Positions 33,214 through 41,260 of a DNA stretch of 41,260 bases are shown piece after piece (position 1 is the stretch's first letter; each line of letters starts with the position of its first letter). A program made the translations under genes and the position numbers. Location of the stretch: positions 1 through 41,260 of the forward strand of contig JAKOTU010000052.1 of assembly GCA_029776155.1 (NCBI GenBank), read 5' to 3'. The stretch comes from Bacillota bacterium (GTDB lineage Bacteria; Bacillota; Limnochordia; Darwinibacteriales; Darwinibacteriaceae). The notes beneath the pieces are model-generated. The model did no database searches and was not told the DNA's origin. It saw only the letters and a list, made by a program, of their open reading frames with translations.

Positions 33214-34165
33214 GCTCAAGCACTTGTTTGTATCCAGGCAGTGGGTCTTCCTGGTGCTGGTTATGGTGATCATTTCCATCTTCACGGGCGCCGTGAATCC
33301 CCGCTTCTTGACCATCCGCAACCTCACCAACCTGCTCAGTCAAGTTGCGGTGATTGGTCTTCTGGCCTGCGGGGCCACCATCTTGATCATCTCTGGGGAA
33401 ATCGACATTTCCGCGGGGGCCAATGTGGGCCTCACCGCCTGCATCGCCGCGATCTTGATGCGTTCGGGCATGTCCAGCCCCTTAGCCGCGCTCCTTGGCA
33501 TTTTAGTGGCCATCGTATGCTCCACGCTCATTGGTGTGGGCTGCATTATCTTCAGGGCACCTTCCTTTATCATCTCCCTTGCCTCCATCAGCGTGTTTAA
33601 GGGTGTGGCCCTGGCCCTCACCAGCGGTACCCTGCAGATGATCATGGGGCGCATGGAATACTTGGGTTCGGGCACCGTCTTGGGGTTTATTCCCATCATC
33701 TTCATGATCACCCTGCTGGGTTATGTGGCCACCCACGCCATCCTCAGCTACACCAAGCTGGGCCGCCGCGTGTATGCCATTGGCGATAACCCCCGGGCGG
33801 CGTTTTTGGCCGGCATTAACATTGCCCGCAACAAGATCGCCTTCTTTGCCCTCAACGGGTTTTTCGTAGGCTTAGCCGCCATTTTGCTCCTGGCCCGGGT
33901 GGGAGCTGCCCAGCCCACCACCGGTTCCGGTATGGAACTGCAGGCCATTGGCGCGGTGGTGATCGGGGGCACGCCCATGACCGGGGGCAAGGGCAATGTG
34001 GTGGGCACGTTTTTCGGCGTACTGCTCTGGGGCCTGATTGCCAACGCCTTGAACATGCTGGGCATCAGCCCCTTCTGGCAGGAAGCCACCATGGGTTCGC
34101 TGATCATCGTGGCCGTGGCCATCACTTCCCTGCGGGCCCTGGCAGAGAAATCCTTACTTGCGTAG
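33194..34165 (+). CDS. Sugar ABC transporter permease (RbsC-like)
   Basis: A 323-residue BPD_transp_2 permease with nine or so hydrophobic segments. Family stretches are LLACGATILIISGEIDISAGA and AVVIGGTPMTGGKGNVVGTF. The ATG at 33194 sits inside the end of the ATPase gene, with GGGGAGGTAAAG upstream. It is followed after 15 bases by a TIM-barrel gene in the same operon. Confidence 0.92.
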
Positions 34166-34180
34166 AGAGGGTGGATTGCG

Positions 34181-35125
34181 ATGCTGCAAAACTATGAGAG
34201 GAAAACGGCGGAAATCAGGGAACAGTTCCTGGCCCTTAAGAAGGCTGAACCGGAACGCTTTAGAAAGCGCCTGACCCTATCCTTCAGCACCTGGATGTTC
34301 GGTGGCGAGCCTTTGGAGGCCTCCCTCAAGAGGCTGAAAGCCGCGGGGTTGGACTACGTAGAGCTGCCCGGCAACCACCAGACCCCCGATCTGGGCTGGA
34401 AACCGGCGGAGGTGCGCAAACGGCTGGCAGATTACGGTATGAAGGTAGCGGGCATCTGCGGGCTGTATGACCCCGAAACGGATCTGGCCAGCGATTCCCC
34501 CTATCGCCGGCAGAGGGCCATTGATTACCTGCGGCGGGAAATCGAGTGCGCCGCGGAGGTGGGCGCGGAGTATATCATCGTTGTGCCCAGCGCGGTGGGC
34601 CGCCCCGATCCCTTAGACGAAGGGGAATACTGGCGCAGCGTGGAAGCGGTGCGGAACGTGGCCCAAGACTTTCTGGCTGCCGGCATCAAGGCGGCTGTGG
34701 AACCCATCCGCTCCGCTGAAGTCAGCTTGATCCACACCATCGAGCAGGCCCAGCAGTACATTAAAGACGTAGACCATCCCGGCATCAGCCACCTGAACGG
34801 GGATATTTACCACATGCTCAACGAAGAGGAACATGTGGGCGCAGCCATTTTACAGGCCGGGGCTCAGCTGGTGAACCTGCACCTTGCCGATACCAACCGG
34901 GGACCTTTGGGCCGGGGCATGATGGATGTGGATGTGGTGGTGATGGCCCTCTATCTTTTGGGTTACAACAGCCCCGGCAGGTTCGTGACCGGTGAAGCCC
35001 TGGGCATTGGGGGCAATCCCTATGCCTTAATGAAGGCAGCCAAAAACGCAGAACTCTTTGACCAGATCGTGCAGCAGACGATAGGCTGCTTTAGGGAACG
35101 GGAAGAATATGTCTTGAGTTTATAG
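34181..35125 (+). CDS. Xylose isomerase-like TIM-barrel sugar isomerase/epimerase
   Basis: A 314-residue TIM-barrel protein of the D-tagatose-3-epimerase/AP-endonuclease-2 type. The barrel starts around RLTLSFSTWMFGG. Proposed metal ligands are Glu in AVEPIRSAEV, the LNGDIYHM strand, His in NLHLADTNRG, and Glu in VTGEALG. It is the last gene of the transporter operon, so it probably acts on the imported sugar or its first keto product. It is distant in sequence from the TIM-barrel protein at 28121. Confidence 0.87.
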   Translation: MLQNYERKTAEIREQFLALKKAEPERFRKRLTLSFSTWMFGGEPLEASLKRLKAAGLDYVELPGNHQTPDLGWKPAEVRKRLADYGMKVAGICGLYDPETDLASDSPYRRQRAIDYLRREIECAAEVGAEYIIVVPSAVGRPDPLDEGEYWRSVEAVRNVAQDFLAAGIKAAVEPIRSAEVSLIHTIEQAQQYIKDVDHPGISHLNGDIYHMLNEEEHVGAAILQAGAQLVNLHLADTNRGPLGRGMMDVDVVVMALYLLGYNSPGRFVTGEALGIGGNPYALMKAAKNAELFDQIVQQTIGCFREREEYVLSL

Positions 35126-35151
35126 ACAAGCTAAACACCAGGTGTTGTGGG

Positions 35152-35178
35152 GCTCCCCTTTGGGGAGCTTTTATGTTT
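35152..35178 (+). terminator. Intrinsic terminator of the sugar transporter operon
   Basis: A 7-bp GC-rich stem GCTCCCC / GGGGAGC with loop TTT is followed by TTTTATGTTT, 26 bases after the stop codon. Confidence 0.9.
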
Positions 35179-35284
35179 TGGAAAACAGAAGCAGGAATAT
35201 GAAGCGGGGCGTACAATATTAATGATCACGGAAGCAAATTGAACAATTTATTAACCGCATGAATGGATCATGCCCTTTACCTCG

Positions 35285-35310
35285 ACTTTTTTCAAAAGTT
35301 TCCATATGGA
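35285..35310. promoter_or_regulatory. Possible operator in front of the RpiR-type regulator
   Basis: ACTTTT/AAAAGT (35285-35290 and 35294-35299, 3-base spacer) is a perfect inverted repeat. A 10-base perfect palindrome TCCATATGGA (35301-35310) lies beside it. The rest of the 190-base leader is AT-rich. RpiR-type regulators often bind such A/T-rich inverted repeats near their own gene. Confidence 0.4.
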
Positions 35311-35369
35311 TGTTCAGTCTGGCAGCCGAGCAAATGAAAATAGGCCAGGCTCCTGTTGGGGGGTAAGTT

Positions 35370-36200
35370 ATGGACAGAACCACGGCAGAGCAGTGCCTGG
35401 TGCGCTTGCGCTGCAACTTCGGAAGCTTGAACACCAAAGAAAAAGCCATCGCCGCCTTCATCTTGGAAAACCCTTCAGCCATTAAGGGGCTGAGCATTCA
35501 TAAGCTGGCCGCCCTGTTGGATGTGAGTCTGGGAACCATCGTCAACTTCTGCAAAGGGTTGGGCTTTTCAGGATACCGGGAGCTGAGGCGGGCCTTTTTC
35601 TTCCTGCCGGCAGAGTATCAAGATCTAACCCTGAAGTACGGACCGGACTTGGAACCGATGGACCTAGCTGAGCAGGTGTGGACCCATGCCCTGCAGACCC
35701 TCCAGGATACCCTGCTGGTTTTAGACCGCGAGGCCTTCAACCGGGCCGCCCGGGCCTTGGCTGCAAGCAAGCGGATCAGTTTTTTCGCCAGGGGCGGTTC
35801 CGCCCGCCTGGCCGAAAATGCGGCCCGTAAGTTTATCCGCTGGGGCCACTCGGTCTTGGCCTATCGGGAATTCGACCAGCAAAAGCGCGCCGCTTCCAGC
35901 CTAGGAAAAGACTCCACGGCGATTGGAATCAGCTACTCGGGAAAAACCAAGGAAGTGGTAGAGTGCCTGCAGATTGCCAAAGAGCAGGGAGCCTTTACCA
36001 TTGTAATTACCAGCTGTGAGCTCTCCCCCGCAGCCCAAATCGGCGATGCGGTACTCCTTGGTGCCGTGCGGGGGCCGGAGATGTTCGGGGAAAACGAGTT
36101 TGCCAAACTGGCCCATGTGGTTATTTTAGATGCCCTCTACTTCTACTGCATCCGCGAACAAATTGGAGCAAGCCATGTACTTACACAGATGAGGAGCTGA
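35370..36200 (+). CDS. RpiR family transcriptional regulator
   Basis: A 276-residue regulator. The N-terminal helix-turn-helix domain covers about residues 1-77 (SIHKLAALLDVSLGTIVNFC as recognition region). The C-terminal SIS domain, residues about 120-260, binds phosphosugars (FFARGGSARLAENAARKF and GISYSGKTKEVVECLQIA). ATG follows GGGGGG. It is six bases ahead of a PfkB kinase and heads an operon that also includes an ABC transporter, so a sugar phosphate made by the kinase, or imported, is the likely effector. Confidence 0.93.
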   Translation: MDRTTAEQCLVRLRCNFGSLNTKEKAIAAFILENPSAIKGLSIHKLAALLDVSLGTIVNFCKGLGFSGYRELRRAFFFLPAEYQDLTLKYGPDLEPMDLAEQVWTHALQTLQDTLLVLDREAFNRAARALAASKRISFFARGGSARLAENAARKFIRWGHSVLAYREFDQQKRAASSLGKDSTAIGISYSGKTKEVVECLQIAKEQGAFTIVITSCELSPAAQIGDAVLLGAVRGPEMFGENEFAKLAHVVILDALYFYCIREQIGASHVLTQMRS

Positions 36201-36206
36201 AGGAAC

Positions 36207-37109
36207 ATGCCGGATCTGGTGGGCGTAGGCCACTGCTGTTACGACTATCTCTGCATCATTAGGGAATATCCCCCGGAAGACGGTTCCACCAGGATCACCG
36301 CCATCCATTCCCAGGGCGGGGGAGCGGTAGCCACAGCACTGGTGGCCGCGGCTCGGTTGGGGGTGCAGACCGCCCTCATCGCCAATTTGGGCGCCGATGG
36401 GGTGGGCGAGTTGATCACCTCAGAGCTGGAAGCAGAGGGCGTGGATCTTGCGGGAGTAGACCGCCTCCCTGGAGTGAGCAGCCTCACCTCCTATGTGATG
36501 ATCCAACCCCAAAGGGGAACACGCACCAAGTTTCCCCTCCTAGACCGCACTCCGCCCATCGTCTGGGATGAACGGCGGAAAGGTCTGCTGCAGCAGGCCA
36601 AAGTACTGCACCTAGATGGAACCCACTACCAGAACGCGCGCAGCGCAGCCGAACTGGCCAAAGATTACGGGGTGACCATCTCCCTGGATGGCTGCACACG
36701 CCAGGAGGATAACACCTTAAACAAAGAACTGGCGGCGTCCGCGGATATTTTGATCACTAATGCGGCCTACCCAACCGCGGTCACCGGCAAAGCCACCATG
36801 GAAAGCGCCCTCTTGGAGCTTGCTGCCTGGGGCCCACAGATTGTGATGGCTACCATAGGGGCGGAGGGTGTCTTAGCAGTTATTGACGGCAAGGTTCGCC
36901 ATTTCCCCGCCAAACCAGCACAGGTGGTGGATACGACCGGCGCCGGGGATGTGTTCCACGGAGCCTTCCTCGCCGCCTATCTAGCGGGCAAGGATCTGGT
37001 GCACTGCATCCACTTTGCCCAGTACGCCGCAGCCAGAAAGTGCGAGCATATTGGCGGTCGGAAAGGCATTCCCCGCTGGGAGGAGGTGGAACAGCACTAT
37101 TTGGTCTAA
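36207..37109 (+). CDS. PfkB family carbohydrate kinase
   Basis: A 300-residue ribokinase-like sugar kinase. The N-terminal part has DGSTRITAIHSQGGGAVATALVAAARLG, the family's glycine-rich sugar-side motif. The catalytic site is DTTGAGDVFHGAFLAAYL near residue 240. Length is normal for PfkB. It lies six bases behind the RpiR gene and 44 bases before the binding-protein gene, all on one strand. Ketose, 2-keto-3-deoxy sugar or nucleoside substrates are all possible. Confidence 0.92.
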   Translation: MPDLVGVGHCCYDYLCIIREYPPEDGSTRITAIHSQGGGAVATALVAAARLGVQTALIANLGADGVGELITSELEAEGVDLAGVDRLPGVSSLTSYVMIQPQRGTRTKFPLLDRTPPIVWDERRKGLLQQAKVLHLDGTHYQNARSAAELAKDYGVTISLDGCTRQEDNTLNKELAASADILITNAAYPTAVTGKATMESALLELAAWGPQIVMATIGAEGVLAVIDGKVRHFPAKPAQVVDTTGAGDVFHGAFLAAYLAGKDLVHCIHFAQYAAARKCEHIGGRKGIPRWEEVEQHYLV

Positions 37110-37153
37110 GCAGGTACAACTGGCAATAAGCTCACGAAAAGGAGGAATACCCT

Positions 37154-38197
37154 GTGAAAAAAGGCATTTTGCTTCTTACCCTTCTGCTGTTAGCCTTGAC
37201 CGTGCTCCCCGGGGCCGCTTTAGCCCAGCCGGATCCCTCGGTCAGGGGCAAACTGGTGATCTACACCACCACCTATGATCTGGAATTCCAACTTATTATC
37301 GAAGAGGGTTTCTTAGGCAAGTACCCCAATGTGCAGATTGAGACCGTTCAAGCCGGTGCTGGCGAGCTGAAGGCCCGCATTCAAGCGGAAGCCAACAATC
37401 CTCAGGCCGATGTCATGTTCGGTGGACTAACCTACGGCGACCATGAACTGGGCCTTTGGGAGTACTATGTCTCACCCCACGATGCCAACCTGCCGCCTTC
37501 CATGCGCAACACAACCGGTTACCTATCCTGGACCACCATCCAGCTGGAGAACTTCCTGATCAGCTACAAAGCCGCAGAGCGTGCCGGGATCGATCCCGAC
37601 TCCATCACCGGCTTCAAATCTCTCCTTGACCCGCGGCTGAAGGGCAAGATCATCTGGGCCGATCCCGCAGCTTCATCCTCGGCCTGGAACATGCTGGCCA
37701 CCATTTTAGTGGTGATGGGCGGCTATGAAAGCGAGGAAGCCTGGGATTACATCGACAAACTCCTGGCCAATGGTGTAGTGGTAGGCAACAGCTCCAGCGC
37801 TGTATATCGCTCTGTCTATGAGGGCGAGTACGTAGTGGGCCTGACCTATGAAGCGCCCTCCGTTTCTTACATCGAAGGCGGCGAAGGCGACAAGGTGAAG
37901 ATCGTCTATCCCGAAGAAGGGACCTCCTCCTTCCCCTTCGCCTCGGCGATTATCAAGAACGCTCCCAACATGGAACTGGCCAAGCTGTTCATCGATTACG
38001 TAGTATCCGACGAGGCTCAGGCCCTGTGGGCATCCTCCACGGCTCGCCAAGCCAACATTACCCTGCCCACCACCAACAAGTTCTTGACTCCAGTGAGCGA
38101 GATCAGAATCGTGGATTCGGATCTTGAATACCTGAGCACGCACCGGAATGAGATTCTCGAGAAGTTCCAGTCCATTTTCGTGAAGTACAATCGCTAG
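37154..38197 (+). CDS. ABC transporter substrate-binding protein, AfuA/FbpA-like
   Basis: A 347-residue type II binding protein of the iron(III)/phosphonate/hexose-phosphate cluster (SBP_bac family). The signal peptide has a cleavage site after ALA, residue 24, and no lipobox. The mature part begins QPDPSVRGKLVIYTTTYD. Later stretches ADVMFGG, GKIIWADPAASSSAWN and the serine-rich pocket NSSSAVYRSVYEGE fit anion binding. The paired tyrosines of classical ferric-binding FbpA proteins are not obvious. AfuA relatives bind sugar phosphates, and the RpiR and PfkB neighbours make such a ligand attractive. GTG start follows AAAGGAGG. Confidence 0.88.
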   Translation: MKKGILLLTLLLLALTVLPGAALAQPDPSVRGKLVIYTTTYDLEFQLIIEEGFLGKYPNVQIETVQAGAGELKARIQAEANNPQADVMFGGLTYGDHELGLWEYYVSPHDANLPPSMRNTTGYLSWTTIQLENFLISYKAAERAGIDPDSITGFKSLLDPRLKGKIIWADPAASSSAWNMLATILVVMGGYESEEAWDYIDKLLANGVVVGNSSSAVYRSVYEGEYVVGLTYEAPSVSYIEGGEGDKVKIVYPEEGTSSFPFASAIIKNAPNMELAKLFIDYVVSDEAQALWASSTARQANITLPTTNKFLTPVSEIRIVDSDLEYLSTHRNEILEKFQSIFVKYNR

Positions 38198-38216
38198 ACC
38201 ACAGTCCGCAGCGAAC

Positions 38217-38248
38217 ACTGGCAGGAATCCGCTGCGATTCCTGCCAGT
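38217..38248 (+). other. Perfect hairpin between binding-protein and ATPase genes
   Basis: ACTGGCAGGAATC and GATTCCTGCCAGT form a perfect 13-bp stem with loop CGCTGC, 20 bases after the binding-protein stop codon and without a strong T-tract. Its position mirrors the hairpin at 31637. Confidence 0.7.
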
Positions 38249-38274
38249 ACATATATTGGAGAAGGAGTAGGAAG

Positions 38275-39366
38275 ATGAGCGTCAATATTACGATTAGGAA
38301 TGCCGTCAAGCGCTATGGCGACAACGTGGTGATACCCAACCTCTCCCTGGAGATCCGGCAAGGTGAGTTCTTTACGCTCCTGGGTCCCAGCGGCTGCGGC
38401 AAAACCACTCTCCTGCGCATGATCGCAGGTTTCAACACCATTGAGGGCGGCGATTTCTTCTTCAACGACAAACGCATCAATGACATGGACCCTGCCAAAA
38501 GGAACATTGGCATGGTCTTCCAGAACTATGCCATTTTTCCCCATCTTACGGTGCGCAAAAACGTGGCCTTCGGACTTAAGTACCGCAGCCTCAGTCCAGA
38601 GCAGATCAGAACCCGCACCGAGGAGTTTCTCCGCCTAGTGAAGATCGAAGAGCTGGCAGACCGCCTGCCGGAGCAGCTTTCCGGCGGGCAGCAGCAGCGC
38701 GTCGCTCTAGCCCGTGCCCTGGCCATCCATCCCGATGTGCTGCTCATGGATGAACCCCTCTCCAACCTGGACGCTAAACTGCGGGTGGAAATGCGGCGGG
38801 TGATCAAAGAAATCCAGCGGGAGATCGGGATTACCACGGTGTATGTTACCCACGACCAAGAAGAAGCCATGGCCATCTCCGACAGGATCGCGGTGATGAA
38901 CAAAGGGGAGATCCAGCAGGTGGGAACGCCCAGGGAACTCTATCACCGCCCGGCCAATCTCTTTGTGGCCAGCTTCATCGGCAGAACCAACGTGCTAAAA
39001 GGTGAGCTCTATGTCAAGGATGGAGGGCGGGGCATTGTTGTGGAAAACAGGCCCATTTGCCTTACCACCCTGGACGAGAAAGCGGCCCCGCAGGCGGTAA
39101 ACATCTCCATCCGGCCAGAGGACTTCACCATCGCGCCAGACGGTTCGGGCCAGATTAAGGGAAGAATCAAAGACAGCGTGTTTTTGGGTTTGTACACCCA
39201 CTACGAAGTGCTGCTGCCTTCCGGGAAGAGCATCGAAATCATCCAGCAGTCTTTCACGGACACCATTTTAGAGCCCAACAGCGAGGTTTCCCTGGCCATC
39301 AACACGTACAAGATCAACGTGTTTGATGCCGAGGGAACCCGTTCGTTGATGGCTAGGGGGGCTTAG
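38275..39366 (+). CDS. ABC transporter ATP-binding protein, FbpC/PotA/MalK type
   Basis: A 363-residue ATPase with one ABC domain followed by a TOBE-like regulatory part. Walker A is GPSGCGKTT near residue 38, signature LSGGQQQRVALARAL, Walker B VLLMDEPLSNLDAKLR, and the switch His is in YVTHDQEEAM. The C-terminal third (from about 235) has the TOBE pattern ISIRPEDFTI. ATG at 38275 follows AGAAGGAG. It is two bases from the permease start and works with it and the binding protein. Confidence 0.93.
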   Translation: MSVNITIRNAVKRYGDNVVIPNLSLEIRQGEFFTLLGPSGCGKTTLLRMIAGFNTIEGGDFFFNDKRINDMDPAKRNIGMVFQNYAIFPHLTVRKNVAFGLKYRSLSPEQIRTRTEEFLRLVKIEELADRLPEQLSGGQQQRVALARALAIHPDVLLMDEPLSNLDAKLRVEMRRVIKEIQREIGITTVYVTHDQEEAMAISDRIAVMNKGEIQQVGTPRELYHRPANLFVASFIGRTNVLKGELYVKDGGRGIVVENRPICLTTLDEKAAPQAVNISIRPEDFTIAPDGSGQIKGRIKDSVFLGLYTHYEVLLPSGKSIEIIQQSFTDTILEPNSEVSLAINTYKINVFDAEGTRSLMARGA

Positions 39367-39368
39367 GC

Positions 39369-41039
39369 ATGGATCCGGTTGCCAGGAAAGCTCAGCGAAG
39401 GCCGCTAGAAATCTGGCATGCCTTCAGCTTTGCCATTCTAGGTTTATATGCGCTGTTTTTGCTCTATCCGCTGTTTTCTGTGCTGAAGGAATCGGTGGTC
39501 ACCGCGGATGGGAAGTTTTCCCTGCAGTATTTCATCAAGTTCTTCAGTGAACCGTACTATTTCACCACCATCCGGAACAGCTTCAAGATTTCGCTAGCCA
39601 CAACCGTCTTCTCGGTCTTGCTGGGGGTACCCCTAGCTTATATCTACAACTTCTACCACATCCGCGGCCGTTCGGTTGTGCAGGTTTTGATTATCTTAAG
39701 CTCCATTTCTGCTCCCTTTGTGGGCGCCTATGCCTGGATTCTGCTCCTGGGCCGCTCGGGGCTGATTACCGAGCTGTTCTGGGATTGGTTCCGCATTCAG
39801 CTGCCCACCATCTACGGCTTCCCCGGGGTGGTCCTGGTGCTGTCCCTGCAGCTTTATCCCCTGGTCTTCCTCATCGTATCCGGGGCCCTGCGCAATTTGG
39901 ACAACTCGCTCCTGGAAGCAGCGCAGAATATGGGCTGCCCGGGATGGGCCCGCTTTTTCCGGGTGATCCTGCCCCTGACCATGACCTCCATTTTAGCCTC
40001 TTCCCTCTTAGTGTTTATGCGGGCCATGGCCGATTTTGGCACCCCGCTGCTCATTGGGGAGGGCTACCGCACCTTCCCGGTGGAGATCTATAAGCAGTAT
40101 GTGGGGGAAACATCGCAGAACCACAGCTTTGCCGCGGCCATCGGCGTGGTGGCCATCGCCATTACCGCGGTGGTGTTCTGGGCCCAGAAGTTTGTGGCCA
40201 ACCGCTTCAGTTTCAAAATGAGCGCCCTGCACAGCATCGAACGGAGAAGGGCGAAACTTCTGCCCAGCATACTCATGCACCTCTTTACCTATCTGGTAGT
40301 GGGCACCAGCATCCTGCCCCAGGTGTATATTGTCTACTCCTCCTTCCGGCGCACCAATGCCTTCGGCAACTTCATCGACGGGTACTGGTTTGGCAATTAC
40401 GAGCGGGCCTGGCGTTCCGTGCGCACCGCCCTGCCCAACACGCTGATCATGGGTGGAAGCGCCATCGCCAGCGTAGTCATCCTCTCGGTACTCATTGCCT
40501 ACCTGGTGGTCCGTCGCAGAAGCGCTGTGAGCAGCGCCATCGATACCATGTCCATGCTGCCCTATGTGATCCCCGGGTCAGTTGTGGGCATTGCCCTGGT
40601 GATCGCCTTCAGCTCAGGCCCACTGGTACTCACAGGAACCATGGTGATCATGGTGGTAGCCATGTGCATCCGCCGCATTCCCTATACCATCCGCAGCAGT
40701 GTAGCCATTCTGCAGCAGATTCCCTTGACCACGGAAGAAGCGGCCATCAGCCTGGGGGCGTCCAAGCTGGAGACCTTTGTGAAGATCACCGTGCCCATGA
40801 TGGCCAACGGCGTGATCTCCGGCGCCATTCTCAGCTGGGTGACCATCCTCACGGAGCTTTCCGCATCCATCATGCTCTACAGCGCCCGCACCCAGACCTT
40901 GACCCTCTCCATCTACGTCTTTGTCAGCCGCGGCACCGACGGCCCCGCCACCGCGGTGGCCACCATTCTAATCCTGTTTACCACCCTGTCCTTGGCCTTG
41001 TTTATGAAGATATCCCGAAACCGCGACCTAATCCTCTAG
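39369..41039 (+). CDS. Two-domain ABC transporter permease, AfuB/FbpB-like
   Basis: A 556-residue fused permease with about twelve hydrophobic segments in two halves. Each half has a BPD_transp_1 EAA loop: LEAAQNMGCPGWARFFRVILP in the first and TEEAAISLGASKLETFVKIT in the second. Fused permeases of this length are usual for iron, thiamine, phosphonate and hexose-phosphate uptake systems of the FbpB/ThiP/AfuB type. It starts three bases after the ATPase gene and ends in TAG. Only 22 bases later the antisense group II intron begins, and no terminator of its own is seen. Confidence 0.92.
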   Translation: MDPVARKAQRRPLEIWHAFSFAILGLYALFLLYPLFSVLKESVVTADGKFSLQYFIKFFSEPYYFTTIRNSFKISLATTVFSVLLGVPLAYIYNFYHIRGRSVVQVLIILSSISAPFVGAYAWILLLGRSGLITELFWDWFRIQLPTIYGFPGVVLVLSLQLYPLVFLIVSGALRNLDNSLLEAAQNMGCPGWARFFRVILPLTMTSILASSLLVFMRAMADFGTPLLIGEGYRTFPVEIYKQYVGETSQNHSFAAAIGVVAIAITAVVFWAQKFVANRFSFKMSALHSIERRRAKLLPSILMHLFTYLVVGTSILPQVYIVYSSFRRTNAFGNFIDGYWFGNYERAWRSVRTALPNTLIMGGSAIASVVILSVLIAYLVVRRRSAVSSAIDTMSMLPYVIPGSVVGIALVIAFSSGPLVLTGTMVIMVVAMCIRRIPYTIRSSVAILQQIPLTTEEAAISLGASKLETFVKITVPMMANGVISGAILSWVTILTELSASIMLYSARTQTLTLSIYVFVSRGTDGPATAVATILILFTTLSLALFMKISRNRDLIL

Positions 41040-41061
41040 AGCGATCCCACACAGCCAGGGA

Positions 41062-41260
41062 ATCGAGTAGGTAGCCGCTAGGTGATCAGCCTAGCGGCTT
41101 TCCTCTCACAGAACGGTGCGTACGGGCCGCGTACACCGCTCCTGAAGAATCTACCGCCGTTCGTAGAACTGCGACACAATACCAACACTGTACTTCGTTA
41201 GGTCCAAGAGGCCAATCTCCCTGAACCATCGGTTGGGCAGAGCCAGACTCAGTAGAGGAC
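41062..41260 (-). mobile_element. Group II intron, 3' end (partial, runs off the right edge)
   Basis: On the minus strand the order is: maturase C-terminus, a domain V-like hairpin at 41141-41111, and a domain VI hairpin ending ...CCTACTCGAT at 41062. Domain V has lower stem GAGCGGTG/CACCGTTC, an AGC triad, a 2-base 3' bulge, and 31 rather than the usual 34 bases. Domain VI has AGCCGCTAGG/CCTAGCGGCT, and below it GAG-AGG pairs with CCT-A-CTC, leaving one bulged A seven bases from the end: the expected branch point. The 3' exon is the region just behind the permease gene, read antisense. Confidence 0.85.
41151..41260 (-). CDS. Group II intron reverse transcriptase/maturase, C-terminal fragment
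   Basis: The last 35 codons before a TAG stop at 41153-41151 are visible. They include SLALPNRWFREIGLLDL and end FYERR. The N-aromatic-x(4)-GLLDL pattern is common at the C-terminus of LtrA-type intron-encoded proteins. The reading frame is open to the window edge and sits nine bases before domain V, the usual place for the end of the domain IV ORF. The rest of the protein lies outside the window. Confidence 0.75.
   Translation of the reverse strand, partial: PLLSLALPNRWFREIGLLDLTKYSVGIVSQFYERR

Noticed and set aside
41073..41106. Hairpin after the permease gene as its intrinsic terminator
   Set aside because: The stem and its flanks fit domain VI of the antisense group II intron, with the bulged A and the intron 3' end, better than a terminator.

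Overview
The window looks like an anaerobic, fairly GC-rich member of the Bacillota (Firmicutes). Strong AGGAGG-type ribosome binding sites, GTG/TTG starts, a ferredoxin-dependent 2-oxoacid oxidoreductase, a rubrerythrin and an ArsB/NhaD-type transporter point that way. All four substrate-binding proteins have plain AxA-type signal peptides and no lipobox cysteine, which would fit a diderm Bacillota lineage better than a classic monoderm; this is inference. Both ends of the window lie inside group II introns on the minus strand: the 5' end of one at 1-193, and the 3' end of another, with the C-terminus of its reverse transcriptase/maturase, at 41062-41260. The sequence therefore probably stops where an assembly broke in a multicopy element.

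Left part (1-5050): a complete minus-strand branched-chain amino acid (or related amide/urea) ABC operon, livK-livH-livM-livG-livF, with a clear sigma-A promoter and a terminator that serves as the 5' exon of the left intron. Next (5076-11556) comes an unusual accessory block. Three small proteins have a double-glycine leader motif (LSEQELDSVSGG, LSERELAAVSGG, SSDLKEVTGG) followed by a CxxC...CxxC zinc-ribbon-like core. They are interleaved with a double-domain GNAT-like protein and flanked by another GNAT, an ATP-grasp ligase, a third GNAT-like protein and a membrane chemoreceptor. This is the best candidate for an undescribed system: a ribosomal peptide family with a RiPP/bacteriocin-like leader and a metal-binding core.

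Middle (11742-20561): an AT-richer Abi_2 (AbiD/AbiF-like) abortive infection gene beside tRNA-Arg(CCU). Between its own promoter and start codon lies a nested hairpin plus T-tract that looks like a small structured RNA. Then come an FN3-like lipoprotein gene broken by one in-frame amber codon, a cNMP-binding/DUF2225 protein, a rubrerythrin-korA-korB operon, a tight cluster of three DnaA boxes far from any replication gene, and an ArsB/NhaD transporter.

Right part (20769-41039): a carbohydrate region. It has two near-duplicate Gfo/Idh/MocA dehydrogenases, two xylose-isomerase-like TIM-barrel proteins, a ROK regulator/kinase, two RbsABC-type sugar transporters, an RpiR regulator, a PfkB kinase, and an AfuABC/FbpABC-like transporter. 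Together they suggest uptake of an uncommon sugar or polyol, oxidation to a keto-sugar, isomerisation and phosphorylation. The actual substrate cannot be read from sequence.
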